Shown here in pieces: positions 45,734-55,188 of a DNA stretch of 64,000 nt. This stretch comes from Nocardia albiluteola (GTDB lineage Bacteria > Actinomycetota > Actinomycetes > Mycobacteriales > Mycobacteriaceae). Every line of letters begins with the position of its first letter. Within the stretch, counting starts at the first letter, position 1. The notes beneath the pieces are model-generated. The model was given only the letters and a program-made list of their open reading frames with translations. It had not been told where the DNA came from and did no database searches. The stretch is taken from NCBI RefSeq assembly GCF_018860155.1, contig NZ_JAHKNI010000018.1:1-64000 (forward strand). Direction: 5' to 3'. The translations under genes were made by a program, and so were the position numbers.

Positions 45734-46087
45734 TCACGCGCGTTCCCGTTCCACGACCGCTAGCGCCTGCGGGTTCACCGGATCGACGATGTCGTCGAAT
45801 TCCTGATGTTTGGCCAGAAAGCCCGCCACCACCGGACATACCGGGACGATCCGCCGACCGAGGGACCGCGCATCGGCGAGCGCGGCCGCTACCAGGCGCC
45901 CGGCCAGCCCTCGTCCGGAAAACTGTGTATCGATTTCGGTGTGGTAGAAGATCCGCTGGTCTTCGTGGTCGATGTAGGCGGTGAAGCCGGCCAGGACATC
46001 GTCGACACGGATCTCGTAGCGCCGATGCTCGGGCGAGTCGGCGATCGTGACGGTCGTGTGGTCGGCGTCTGCAATCGGGTTGTTCAT
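45734..46087 (-). CDS. GNAT N-acetyltransferase, YjdJ/COG2388 type
   Basis: A 117-aa single-domain acetyltransferase of the short COG2388 type. It has RRYEIRVDDVLAGFTAYID, RIFYHTEIDTQFSGRGLAGR (a CoA-binding Q/RxxGxG/A variant) and PVCPVVAGFLAKHQEFDDIV. The ATG at 46087 is preferred over an upstream one because GGAAGGACG lies just before it. It is probably a cytoplasmic small-molecule or protein N-acetylase. It follows the disulfide-reductase gene on the same strand after 105 bp. Confidence 0.85.
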   Translation of the reverse strand: MNNPIADADHTTVTIADSPEHRRYEIRVDDVLAGFTAYIDHEDQRIFYHTEIDTQFSGRGLAGRLVAAALADARSLGRRIVPVCPVVAGFLAKHQEFDDIVDPVNPQALAVVERERA

Positions 46088-46192
46088 CGCTCGTCCTTCC
46101 GGTGGTTCTATCCGGCCCTCGGAGTGGCTGCCGCTGGAGCGAGTTTGACAGAATTTGGTGGACATGGCAACCAATTGTGCCTGTGACGCGGG

Positions 46193-47572
46193 CTATTCCA
46201 GCGGCTCGAGCCCCTCGAGCATGGTGGGCACCAGCTCGGCGACGGTCGGATGGATGTGCACGGTGTGGGTCATGGTGGTGTACGGCGCCTTTGCGGACAT
46301 CAGATCGAGGATGCAGTGCACCACCTCGTCGCCGCCGACGCCCAGGATCGCGGCGCCGAGAATCTGGCGGGTCTCGGCGTCGACCACCACCTTCATGAAG
46401 CCCTGGGTCTCCCCCTTTTCGACCGCGCGGCCGACCCGGGTCATCGGGCGCTTGCCCACCAGGGCTTTTCGCCCCGTTGCCCGCACCTGGGCTTCGGTCA
46501 TGCCGGCGCGGCCGAGTGGCGGGTCGATGTACAGCGCGTAGGTGGGGATGCGGTCGCTGACGCGCCGGGGTTCACCGTCGAGCAGGTTGGCCGTGACGAT
46601 CTCGAAGTCGTTGTAGGACGTGTGGGTGAACGCTCCCCTGCCGTTGCAGTCGCCCATCGCCCAGATGTGCTCGACGCTGGTCCGGAGCTGATCGTCAACG
46701 GTGATGAAACCCCGTGCGTCGGTGGCCACTCCGGCCAGATCCAGACCCAGTTCGTCGGTATTGGGCACCCGGCCGACCGCAAGGAGAAGATGTGATCCGG
46801 TCACTACCGGGCCGTCGGCACGGGTGGTCACGGCCACACCGTCACCGTCCCGCGAGACGCGAATATCGTTGGCGCCCAGGTGGATAGTGATGCCTTCACG
46901 CTCCAGGATGCCCTTGATAGCGGCGCAGACGTCGTCGTCCTCCCGGGGTGCCAGGCGCGCTCCGCGTTCGATCACGGTGACCTCGGCGCCGAACCGGCGG
47001 TACATCTGGGCGAACTCCAGCCCGATGTAGCTGCCCCCGATGATGACCAGATGCGTTGGCACCACATCGAGTTCGAGGATGCCGACATTGGTCAGATAGT
47101 CGACGTCGGCCAGCCCCGGGATATCGGGACTCGAGGCCCGGCCGCCGACGTTGAGGAATATCCGTTCAGCGGTGATCCTTTGATCGCCGACCTGCAGTGT
47201 GTGGGGGTCGATGAATCGGGCGTGCCCACGCAACAGGGTGCAGCGGTCCATGCCGTCGAGCCAGTTCTCGACACCGTCCCGGTCGGCGGTGACGATGCCG
47301 TCCTTGCGCCCCTTGACCTTTGCCATGTCGACCACGACCGCACCGGTGCTGATGCCGTAGTCGGCGCTACGACGGGCCAGGTGCGCGGCGTGCGCACTGG
47401 CCACCAGTGTCTTGGTGGGAATGCAGCCGGAGTTCACGCAGGTACCGCCGACCAGCTTCCGCTCCACCACGGCGACGGTCTGCCCGGCATCCACGAGCCG
47501 ACCGGCCAGGGGCGGTCCGGCCTGGCCCGCTCCGACGATGATGGCGTCGAACAGCGTTGCCTCGGTTGACAT
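46193..47572 (-). CDS. FAD-dependent pyridine-nucleotide disulfide reductase, mercuric-reductase-like
   Basis: A 459-aa class I flavoprotein disulfide reductase. The FAD loop is IIVGAGQAGPPLAGRL, the redox pair is in GGTCVNSGCIPTKTL, the NAD(P) loop is LVIIGGSYIGLEFAQMY, and GRASSPDIPGL and IWAMGDCNGRGAFTHTSYND follow. The C-terminal active-site base is HIHPTVAEL (His with Glu). All catalytic residues are present. There is no N-terminal heavy-metal domain. It is coupled to the membrane protein upstream with an 8-bp gap. The physiological substrate is unknown; mycothiol or metal ions are possible. Confidence 0.9.
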   Translation of the reverse strand: MSTEATLFDAIIVGAGQAGPPLAGRLVDAGQTVAVVERKLVGGTCVNSGCIPTKTLVASAHAAHLARRSADYGISTGAVVVDMAKVKGRKDGIVTADRDGVENWLDGMDRCTLLRGHARFIDPHTLQVGDQRITAERIFLNVGGRASSPDIPGLADVDYLTNVGILELDVVPTHLVIIGGSYIGLEFAQMYRRFGAEVTVIERGARLAPREDDDVCAAIKGILEREGITIHLGANDIRVSRDGDGVAVTTRADGPVVTGSHLLLAVGRVPNTDELGLDLAGVATDARGFITVDDQLRTSVEHIWAMGDCNGRGAFTHTSYNDFEIVTANLLDGEPRRVSDRIPTYALYIDPPLGRAGMTEAQVRATGRKALVGKRPMTRVGRAVEKGETQGFMKVVVDAETRQILGAAILGVGGDEVVHCILDLMSAKAPYTTMTHTVHIHPTVAELVPTMLEGLEPLE

Positions 47573-47580
47573 TCGGCTCC

Positions 47581-48063
47581 CTACAGATTCATGGCCAGAG
47601 CGACGATGACGAATCCGCCACCCACCGCGAGGACGTCTTCGGCCAGCGCCACCGGAAGGTCGCGGCCGCCGGTCCGCTCGACCAGCCCTCGCCGCGCACG
47701 ATACCCGCCCAGTGTCCCGATGACCGCGCCGACCACTCCGCATATCAGCGCCGCGAAGGTGTGGTGCCATCCCGCACCGACGACGGCACCGGCAAAGGCG
47801 CCGGTGATGATCCGGGCCCCGAACTGCGACGGTACCGTCCGCGGCGGGGTCGAAGGTAGTTGATCGGTGATCAGCTCGACCACCAGCAGAATGGTCAGCA
47901 CGATCGCGGTGACCAGGTGCGCGACCCAGCCGGCCCAGGTGTGTGCCACCGGCAACCAGCCAAGCCGGGCGCCCCAGGCCACCACCCCGGGTGCGGTGAA
48001 CGCCCGCAGGCCCGCAACCACACCGATGAGCAGGGCCAACAGCAAAACGAGTGCGTATGTCAT
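47581..48063 (-). CDS. DUF4126-like membrane protein
   Basis: A 160-aa integral membrane protein with about four helices. It begins MTYALVLLLALLIGVVAGLR followed by AFTAPGVVAWGARLGWLP, the DUF4126 signature, and later has ITGAFAGAVVGAGWHHTFAA and ICGVVGAVIGTLGGYRARRG. DUF4126 proteins have no established function. Its stop is 8 bp before the disulfide-reductase start, so the two are probably cotranscribed. Confidence 0.78.
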   Translation of the reverse strand: MTYALVLLLALLIGVVAGLRAFTAPGVVAWGARLGWLPVAHTWAGWVAHLVTAIVLTILLVVELITDQLPSTPPRTVPSQFGARIITGAFAGAVVGAGWHHTFAALICGVVGAVIGTLGGYRARRGLVERTGGRDLPVALAEDVLAVGGGFVIVALAMNL

Positions 48064-48173
48064 GCAGCCTCCGTCCGATTGGCGCGCCGCCTGAACAACA
48101 CTGAACGAGTCGATCTCCAGTGCGTACGCGGGTACTTTAGCGGCGATTTCACGGTCGCCAGGGAGCAGGGCGA

Positions 48174-48485
48174 TCACTTCTTCACACAGTCCACAACAGC
48201 GGCGTTGCCTCTGCTGTGGACGTAGCCATCGAGTTCGATGATCATGACGCGCTCGTCGTGCTGGTTGGCGAGGTCCCCCTGGACGCGGACTCTCGCTCGC
48301 CCGCGCCACGTCGGCGCGACCTCGACGATCGTGACCCGGCCGGACAGGGTGTCTCCGGGGTGGACCGGTTTCGGCAGCGTCATGCCCCTGATGTCGCGTC
48401 CGGCGACGACGGCCCATCGCGAGTAGACGCCGGCCACGGCCAGTCGTTGGAACACGCACAGAGTGTGCAGGCCGCTGGCGATCAC
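48174..48485 (-). CDS. MaoC-like acyl dehydratase, N-terminus without a normal start codon
   Basis: Hot-dog-fold hydratase, (R)-specific enoyl-CoA hydratase type. GTG 48485 is the first usable start codon, but the domain clearly begins earlier: the same frame before it reads LGRYSLTDEAIRAFAQQWDP, then LAIHVGDGEHFGGVIASGLH, the core hot-dog helix with D-x-x-x-x-H catalytic residues. No ATG, GTG or TTG occurs between the in-frame stop in the acyl-CoA dehydrogenase end and that segment. Either a non-standard start is used or a short N-terminal piece was lost. It is the last gene of the beta-oxidation operon and probably hydrates its enoyl-CoA intermediate if functional. Confidence 0.7.
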   Translation of the reverse strand: MIASGLHTLCVFQRLAVAGVYSRWAVVAGRDIRGMTLPKPVHPGDTLSGRVTIVEVAPTWRGRARVRVQGDLANQHDERVMIIELDGYVHSRGNAAVVDCVKK

Positions 48486-48597
48486 CCCGCCGAAATGTTC
48501 GCCGTCGCCGACATGGATCGCCAGCGGATCCCATTGCTGCGCGAACGCACGGATAGCCTCGTCGGTCAGGCTGTATCGACCGAGGCCGGCGTCGTCG

Positions 48598-49737
48598 TCA
48601 CCGGGCGTACAGGTCGCGGGCGATGATCATCTTCTGGATTTGCGGTGTGCCGTCACCGATCTGGTAGCCCGACACGTCGCGCAGCATGGCCTGCAGCGGC
48701 ATTTCCTCGGACCAGCCGATGTGGCCGTGTAGGACGACACAGTCGTTGATGGCGGCCATCGCGACCTGCGGCGCCCACCACTTGAGCATCGCCGCCTGGG
48801 CGGTGTGCGGCTCGCCGGCCATGCGCAGGCCGAGGGTCTGGTAGGCCAGCGCCCGGACCGCGGTGATGTAGGTGCTGTGCTCGGCCAGTGGGAACTGCAC
48901 ACCCTGGTTCACCGCCAGCGGCTGCCCGAAGGTGGTGCGCTGCTTGGTGTATTCCACGGTCATGTCGATGGCGCGCTGGGCGGTGCCGATCACCATGAGC
49001 CCGATCAGGGTTCTGGTGAGGTCGAATTCGCGCATGATCCCGTGGAAGCCGCCGCCCGGTTCGATCATCACGTGAGAGTCGGGTACGAAGGTGCCGTCGA
49101 AGGTGAGTGCGCCGCGGCCGATGGCCTTGCAGCCGGGGTCGTGGAACGCCTGCCTGGCGATGGTCGGATCGTTCAGGGGGACCGCGAACGCGCCGATTCC
49201 CTTGGCGCGCTTGCCCGGTTCGGTTTGCGCGATGACGGCGGCGAAGTCGGCGTGCGGGGCCTGGGTGATGGAGGACTTCTCCCCGTACAGTTTCCAGCCG
49301 CCCTCGACCCGCTCGGCGCGGCAGGTCAACGCGGAGGCGTCGGAGCCGGTGCCGGGTTCGGTGAGCGCGGTGCAGCCGATGGCCTCGCCGGAGATCAATG
49401 TGGGGAGCCACTCCTCGCGCACCGCCGCCGGGGCGTGTGCGGCCAGGAAGCTGGTCTGCACGTTGACGAAGAAGTACGCCAGCGCCATGGTCGAGCAGGC
49501 GTAGCCGAGCTCCTCGGCGGCGATCCCCAGGGCGAGCAGGTCCGCGCCCTGGCCGCCGAGTTCCTCGGGCACGGCCAGCGCGGTGAGGCCGGCGTCGGCC
49601 AGTTCGCGCAGCTCCGCGCGCGGGTATTCGGTGCTCGCCGCCCGGGCGAGCTGGCCGGGGATGAACTTCTCGCGGGCGAACTTGCGGATGTTGTCGCGGA
49701 AGACGAGGTGATCCTCGTCGAGAACGAATGCGTTCAT
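48598..49737 (-). CDS. Acyl-CoA dehydrogenase
   Basis: FAD enzyme (379 aa) of the first beta-oxidation step. The N-terminal helical domain is VFRDNIRKFAREKFIPGQL. The middle beta domain has GCTALTEPGTGSDASAL, the FAD/substrate loop, and YGEKSSITQAPHADFAAVIA. The C-terminal domain has YTKQRTTFGQPLAVNQGVQF and VVLHGHIGWSEEMPLQAMLRD. It starts 32 bp after the FadB-type gene. Its stop lies within the region that encodes the missing 5' end of the MaoC gene. Chain-length specificity cannot be inferred. Confidence 0.93.
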   Translation of the reverse strand: MNAFVLDEDHLVFRDNIRKFAREKFIPGQLARAASTEYPRAELRELADAGLTALAVPEELGGQGADLLALGIAAEELGYACSTMALAYFFVNVQTSFLAAHAPAAVREEWLPTLISGEAIGCTALTEPGTGSDASALTCRAERVEGGWKLYGEKSSITQAPHADFAAVIAQTEPGKRAKGIGAFAVPLNDPTIARQAFHDPGCKAIGRGALTFDGTFVPDSHVMIEPGGGFHGIMREFDLTRTLIGLMVIGTAQRAIDMTVEYTKQRTTFGQPLAVNQGVQFPLAEHSTYITAVRALAYQTLGLRMAGEPHTAQAAMLKWWAPQVAMAAINDCVVLHGHIGWSEEMPLQAMLRDVSGYQIGDGTPQIQKMIIARDLYAR

Positions 49738-49769
49738 GATGGTCCGATCTGGTTGCGGGAGTATTTGAT

Positions 49770-51920
49770 TCAGTGGCCGACGGGGATGCCGCTATCGGCG
49801 GCGGCCACCAGCGATGCGGTCGGGGTGAATCGGGGGCCGTACGCCTCGGCGAGTTCGCGGGCGCGAGCAACGAACCCGGCGGGGCCGCCCGGGTAGGTGT
49901 TGACGAACGACAGTGCCCCGCCGGTGCCGGCCGGGAAGCCGCCCATCACGGACCCGACGTTGGCCATGGTCGCGGACTCGACGATGCCTTCTTCGAGGCA
50001 GGCGAGGACCTCCAGCGCGATCCGGAACAGGTACCGGTCGCGCAGATCCTGGAACGGGATGTCGCGAGCGGGTCCGAACGCCTCGCGCAGTCCCGGCCAC
50101 AGCCCGAGGCGCTTGCCGTCGGCGTAGTCGTAGAAGCCCGCGCCGGCGGCACGGCCCAGGCGCCCGAATTCGTCGACCATGCGGATCACGACACCCTCGC
50201 CCGCGGTGCGGCTGTCCGCGCTACCCGCTGCGGCCTCCCGGTCGGCGATGATCTGCCGGGACAGCGACAGGCTCACCTGGTCGAGCACCAGCAGTGGCTG
50301 GGTCTGCATGCCGTTCTGCAGCGCCGCCTGTTCAATGGAGGTGGCGGGCACGCCGTCGGCCACCATCTCGCACGCCTCGAATGTGGCCGCCATGAACAGG
50401 CGCGTCAGATAGAAGCCGCGGCCGTCGTTGACCACAATCGGCGTCTTGTTGATCAGCCGGACCGCGTCGACAGCACGCGACACCGTTTCCCGGTCGGTGA
50501 GCGCGCCCTTGACCACCTCGACCATCGGCATCCGGTCCACGGGCGAGGAGAAGTGCATGCCGATGAACGCCTCCGGCCGGGTGACTCCCTCGGCGAGTCC
50601 GGTGATCGGAATCTGCGAGGTGTTCGACGCCAGCAGCGCGTTGCCGTCGAGGACCGGCTCGACCTGGCCGTAGGTCTTCTTCTTCAGTTCGGGGTCCTCG
50701 AACACGGCCTCGATCATCAGATCCGCACCGGCGAGGTCGGCGTCGTCGGCCGTCGGGGTGATGCGGGCGAGCAGATCGTCGGCACGCTGCTTGGTCCAGC
50801 GGCCCTTGGCGACCGCGGCCTCGACGAGCGTGCGCGAATACGCTTTGCCGCGTTCGGCGGCCTCCAGCGAAATATCCTCGAGGGCAACGGTCACACCGGC
50901 TTTGGCGTATTCGTAGGCGATACCCGCGCCCATCATGCCCGCGCCGATCACTGCCACCTTGCTCGGACGGAAGGGCGCCGTCCCGGCGGGGCGATCGGTG
51001 TTCCGGTTCACCTGCTGCAGGTCGAAGAACGCCTGAATCCCGTTGGCGGTCAACGGATTCATCGCCAGGTCGACCACATATCGGGTCTCGATCGTGGACG
51101 CCGCGGCGAAGTCGACGAGGCTGCCCTCGACCGCGGCGGCGATCAGGTTCCGCGGGGCCGGCAGATCGGCTCCCTTGAGCCGCTTGCACACGGAGGCCGT
51201 CAGCGCCAGCACCTGCTGCGACAGCTCGGCCTCGGTGGCGCGCCCGCCCGGGAGGGTGTAACCCTTGCGGTCCCAGGGCTGTACGGCAGCCGGGTTGGCG
51301 GCGATCCACGCCCGCGCGGCGGGCAGCAATTCGGCATCGGTGCCGACCACCGCATCGACCAGCCCCGCCGCGAGCGCCTTGCGCGGGCTGAATTTGGCGC
51401 CCTTCAGCAGCACGTTCGTCAACGCGCCCGCCAGGCCGAACATGCGCACGGTCCGCACCACCCCGCCCGCGCCGGGAATCACACCGAGGGTCACCTCGGG
51501 CAAGCCGATCTGAATTCCTGAGCGATCCACGGCAATTCGGTGGTGGGTGGCCAGCGCGAGTTCGAGGCCACCGCCGAGCGCGGTGCCGTTGATGGCGGTC
51601 ACGACCGGCTTGCCCAGGCGTTCCAGCCGGCGCAGCAGCGCCTTCGCCCCGTCGAAGAAGGCGGCGATCTGCACCGCGTCCGCGCTCTGGAACAGCGGCC
51701 CGACCTCCTTGAGATCCGCTCCGGCGCTGAAGATTTCCTTGCCGGAGGTGATGACGACGCCGACGTAGTCGTCACGTTCGGCCTCCAGCCGGTCCACGGT
51801 GACGGCCAGCGACTGCCGGAAGGCGGCATTCCAGGTGTTGGCGGTCTGGGAGGGGTCGTCCACGGTCAGCACCACGATGCCGTCCGCACCGAGTTCCCAG
51901 CCGATGATGTTCTCGCTCAT
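49770..51920 (-). CDS. Bifunctional enoyl-CoA hydratase / 3-hydroxyacyl-CoA dehydrogenase (FadB type)
   Basis: A 716-aa fusion. The N-terminal crotonase domain (residues 1-190) has AINGTALGGGLELALATHHR and LPEVTLGVIPGAGGVVRTVR, with both catalytic Glu positions. Residues 310-500 form the NAD domain: VAVIGAGMMGAGIAYEYAKA, and GMHFSSPVDRMPMVEVVKGA with the catalytic His. The C-terminal dehydrogenase repeat has DGRGFYLTRLFMAATFEAC. It performs hydration and oxidation of enoyl-CoA. The start (ATG 51920) follows CTGGAAAGACA. It lies 31 bp after the thiolase gene, and together they resemble the FadBA complex. Confidence 0.94.
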   Translation of the reverse strand: MSENIIGWELGADGIVVLTVDDPSQTANTWNAAFRQSLAVTVDRLEAERDDYVGVVITSGKEIFSAGADLKEVGPLFQSADAVQIAAFFDGAKALLRRLERLGKPVVTAINGTALGGGLELALATHHRIAVDRSGIQIGLPEVTLGVIPGAGGVVRTVRMFGLAGALTNVLLKGAKFSPRKALAAGLVDAVVGTDAELLPAARAWIAANPAAVQPWDRKGYTLPGGRATEAELSQQVLALTASVCKRLKGADLPAPRNLIAAAVEGSLVDFAAASTIETRYVVDLAMNPLTANGIQAFFDLQQVNRNTDRPAGTAPFRPSKVAVIGAGMMGAGIAYEYAKAGVTVALEDISLEAAERGKAYSRTLVEAAVAKGRWTKQRADDLLARITPTADDADLAGADLMIEAVFEDPELKKKTYGQVEPVLDGNALLASNTSQIPITGLAEGVTRPEAFIGMHFSSPVDRMPMVEVVKGALTDRETVSRAVDAVRLINKTPIVVNDGRGFYLTRLFMAATFEACEMVADGVPATSIEQAALQNGMQTQPLLVLDQVSLSLSRQIIADREAAAGSADSRTAGEGVVIRMVDEFGRLGRAAGAGFYDYADGKRLGLWPGLREAFGPARDIPFQDLRDRYLFRIALEVLACLEEGIVESATMANVGSVMGGFPAGTGGALSFVNTYPGGPAGFVARARELAEAYGPRFTPTASLVAAADSGIPVGH

Positions 51921-51951
51921 TGTCTTTCCAGTCCTCTCTGGTGCGGGCGGA

Positions 51952-53172
51952 TCAGCTCAGGCGCTCGACGATGGTGGCGATGCCGATGCCGCCGACCGCG
52001 CAGAGCGTGACCATGCCGTAGCGTTTGCCGGTGCGCTCGAGTTCGTCGATGACGGTGCCGAGCAGCATGCCGCCGGTCGCGCCGAGCGGGTGCCCCATGG
52101 CGATGGCGCCACCGTTGACGTTGATGGTGTCCACGTCGATGTCGAACTGCTGCGCGAAAGTCAGCACCACGGCCGCGAACGCCTCGTTGACCTCGATCAG
52201 GTCGATGTCGTTGATGCTCAGTCCGGCCTTGTCCAGCGCCTTGCGGCAGGCCGGGTAGGGGCCGGTGAATCCGATCGACGTATCGGATCCGGTGACCGCG
52301 GTGACCACGATCCGAGCGCGCGGGGTGAGCCCGAATTCCGCTCCGACACGGGCGTTTCCGATGGCGAGCAGCGACGCGCCGTCCACGATGCCCGAGGAAT
52401 TGCCCGCGGTGTGCACGTGCTCGATACGCTCGAGCTCGTGGTAGCGCTGCAACGCGACGGCGTCGAAGCCGCCGTGCTCACCGATCGCCGCGAACGCGGG
52501 CTTCAACGCGCCCAGCGACTCCACGGTGGCATCCGGGCGAATCAGCTCGTCGTGGTCGAGCACGACGACACCGTTGAGGTCCGCGACCGGCACCACCGAA
52601 CCCTTGAACCGGCCTTCCGCCCACGCTCGGGCTGCGTTCTGGTGCGAGCGCGCGGCGAAGGCGTCGAGATCGGGCCGGCTGAACCCGTACTTGGCGGCCA
52701 GCAGATCCGAGGCCGGCCCCTGCGGAATGATCGGAGTGCGCTGGTAGACATTGGGATCCGAGGCGACGACCATGCCGCCGTCGGAGCCCATCGGAACCCG
52801 GGACATGGATTCGACGCCACCGGCGAAGATGAGGTCTTCCCAGCCCGAGGCGATCTTCTGGGCGGCGGTGTTCACCGCTTCCAGGCCCGAAGCGCAGTAC
52901 CGGTTGAGCTGCACGCCCACCGCGGTCTCGCCCAATCCCGCACGCAGCACCGCCATTTCGGCGATGCCGAAGCCCTGCTCGCCGACCGCGCTGACACAGC
53001 CCAAGATCACGTCGTCGATCCGGTCCGCGTCGATGCCCTCATTGCGCCGCAGCAGTTCCCGGATCAGGCCGGTGGCGAGCTCGACCGGCGCGATCGTGTA
53101 CAGCCCGCCGGTCGGCTTGCCCAGACCTCGCGGGGTACGAATCGCGTCGTACACGAATGCTTCTGTCGTCAT
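51952..53172 (-). CDS. Acetyl-CoA C-acyltransferase (thiolase)
   Basis: Thiolase of 406 aa that cleaves 3-ketoacyl-CoA. The nucleophilic Cys is in QLNRYCASGLEAVNTAAQKI, the HTAGNSSGIVDGAS segment and EAFAAV follow, GGAIAMGHPLGATGG carries the catalytic His, and VTLCAVGGIGIATIVERL the second Cys. Length is normal. It stands between the CoA ligase and the FadB-type gene in one operon and is probably the FadA partner. Confidence 0.94.
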   Translation of the reverse strand: MTTEAFVYDAIRTPRGLGKPTGGLYTIAPVELATGLIRELLRRNEGIDADRIDDVILGCVSAVGEQGFGIAEMAVLRAGLGETAVGVQLNRYCASGLEAVNTAAQKIASGWEDLIFAGGVESMSRVPMGSDGGMVVASDPNVYQRTPIIPQGPASDLLAAKYGFSRPDLDAFAARSHQNAARAWAEGRFKGSVVPVADLNGVVVLDHDELIRPDATVESLGALKPAFAAIGEHGGFDAVALQRYHELERIEHVHTAGNSSGIVDGASLLAIGNARVGAEFGLTPRARIVVTAVTGSDTSIGFTGPYPACRKALDKAGLSINDIDLIEVNEAFAAVVLTFAQQFDIDVDTINVNGGAIAMGHPLGATGGMLLGTVIDELERTGKRYGMVTLCAVGGIGIATIVERLS

Positions 53173-53245
53173 TGCTCTCTTTCTTCCGTTCTGTCGCTTC
53201 GGCGCGACGGTTCATACGATGGGAAATGCCTGAGCGGCAGCGTGT

Positions 53246-55048
53246 TCAGGCCCGGCCGCGCGCGTAGAGCGCATCGATCTCGCTCGCGTATTTCTCCGCG
53301 ATGACGGCGCGGCGCAGCTTCATCGTGGGAGTGATCTCGTCGCTGCCGGGTGCCCAGAAGACCGGCAGCACGGTGTAGGCCTTCACCTGCTCGACCCGTG
53401 ACAGTCGCGCATTGGCGACGGCTACGGCCTCGTCGAGCCGTCGTCGAACGGCTGGATCGGCCGCCAGCACCTGCGGTGACCCCTCGACGCCGTGCTCGGC
53501 GGCGAATACAGCCGCCGCCTCGGGCTCGAGGGTGATCAGCGCGGTCACATATTTGCGCCGGTCGCCGATGGCCACCACGGAACCGACCAACGGGCTCGCC
53601 GCACGGATCGTGCTCTCGATGTTGGTGGGCGACATGTTCTTGCCCGCGGAATTGATGATCAATTCCTTCTTGCGATCGACGATAGTGATGTAACCGCCGG
53701 CATCGATGACTCCGACATCGCCGGTGTGCACCCAGCCGTCCGCGTCGACGACCTCGGCGGTGCGGACCGGGTCGTTGCGATACCCCGTCATCAATCCGGG
53801 GGTGCGGACCACCAATTCACCGTCCTCGAGAAGGCGAATCTCGACCCGGCTCAACACCGTGCCGACGGTGCCCACCCGCTGCGCACCCGGACGATTGGAC
53901 GTCGCCAGGCCGATCTCGGACATACCCCACGCCTCGGCCACCGGAATCCCCAGCGCCAGAAGAAATTCCAGGGTCTCCGGGGTGATCGGCGCGGCGCCGG
54001 TATACGCAATACTCGTCCGGTCCAGACCGATTCGTTCCCGCAGCCGCGCCAACACCAGGCGCTCGGCCAGCACATGCCGCAGCCGCAGCGTTACCGAGAT
54101 CGGTCGGCCCGCGAGATCCGCGGCGACCTTGTGCCGACCGACGTCGAGCGCCCATGCGGTCACCGCGCCGCGCGGACCGGTCTGCTCGGCGAGTGCGGCA
54201 CACACCGCAGCCTCGATCTTGTACCAGAGCATCGGCACGGTGATGAACACCGTCGGCCGTGCCACCGGCAGCGCGGCCGCGAGGTTCTTGCTGTCTGCCA
54301 CCGTGTACACCACCGCGCCGGTGACGGCGGGCATGTAGTGGGCGATCCACCGGTTGATGGCGTGTGCATCGGGAAGATAGGACACGACCCGCCCACCGCA
54401 ACCCGCCGCGAACTCCGGGATCCCCAGCATCGCCTCGGTGCCGAACATGGCATTGCGATGCGACATCTCCACGCCCTTCGGCGCCCCGGTGGTTCCGGAG
54501 GTGTAGATGATGGTGATCGGGTCATCGGCATCGACCGCACGCCAATGGGATTCGAAATCGAACGCGGGATCGCCCAGGGCCTCGAGTTCCGCGAGCGTCA
54601 TGGTGCCCGCCGGGGCGTCGTCGAGGCAGATCACGTGCTCGACCCGGCCACCTGCTCTGGCTTCGAGCACACGTGCGAGGAACTGCTCTTCACAGACGAC
54701 GACGCGATTGCCCGCATTCTCGAACAGGTAGGCGATCTGCGCTGGAGCGTTGGTGTTGTAGACCGAGAAGGGGATCGCGCCCAGGTGGTACGCGGCGGCG
54801 TCGACCAGGTGGAACTCGGGCCGGTTGGTGAGCATGATCGCGACCGTGTCGCCGTGCTCGACACCCAGTGCCGCCAGCCCCGCCGCGAGCCGGCGCACGC
54901 GAGCTCCGTACTCACCCCACGTCAACGCGGTCTTGCCGTCGAGTGTGCGCAGCGCGAGATCTCCGGCTCGAGTCGCGCAGGTGCGCTGGAACAGCTCGCA
55001 CAGCGACTTCGCCTGTGAAAGCCGTGAAAGGGTGTCCGTAGTGCTCAT
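53246..55048 (-). CDS. Long-chain fatty-acid-CoA ligase (FadD15-like)
   Basis: A 600-aa AMP-dependent ligase of the long-chain acyl-CoA synthetase type. The phosphate loop is IIYTSGTTGAPKGVEMSHRN, followed by EAWGMSEIGLATSNRP, WVHTGDVGVIDAGGYITIVD and RKKELIINSAGKNMSPTNIE, then PTMKLRRAVIAEKY at the C-terminus. The long insertion with LARLRERIGLDRTSIAYTGA is typical of the FadD15 group. The ATG at 55048 is preferred over an upstream in-frame ATG at 55165, since the extra 39 residues have no family match. It heads the beta-oxidation operon and probably activates its substrate. Confidence 0.92.
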   Translation of the reverse strand: MSTTDTLSRLSQAKSLCELFQRTCATRAGDLALRTLDGKTALTWGEYGARVRRLAAGLAALGVEHGDTVAIMLTNRPEFHLVDAAAYHLGAIPFSVYNTNAPAQIAYLFENAGNRVVVCEEQFLARVLEARAGGRVEHVICLDDAPAGTMTLAELEALGDPAFDFESHWRAVDADDPITIIYTSGTTGAPKGVEMSHRNAMFGTEAMLGIPEFAAGCGGRVVSYLPDAHAINRWIAHYMPAVTGAVVYTVADSKNLAAALPVARPTVFITVPMLWYKIEAAVCAALAEQTGPRGAVTAWALDVGRHKVAADLAGRPISVTLRLRHVLAERLVLARLRERIGLDRTSIAYTGAAPITPETLEFLLALGIPVAEAWGMSEIGLATSNRPGAQRVGTVGTVLSRVEIRLLEDGELVVRTPGLMTGYRNDPVRTAEVVDADGWVHTGDVGVIDAGGYITIVDRKKELIINSAGKNMSPTNIESTIRAASPLVGSVVAIGDRRKYVTALITLEPEAAAVFAAEHGVEGSPQVLAADPAVRRRLDEAVAVANARLSRVEQVKAYTVLPVFWAPGSDEITPTMKLRRAVIAEKYASEIDALYARGRA

Positions 55049-55188
55049 GCCGGTCAGTGTGCGGCGATAGCGGAACTGCACGCTTGTACCGTGAGTCACA
55101 AGGTGACCGGCCGCGATTGTGCCGCCGCGGCAGTCTGTAGTGTGCCACCGCTGCCATCTGTACATCGACGTACGCCGGGAGAATCGAT

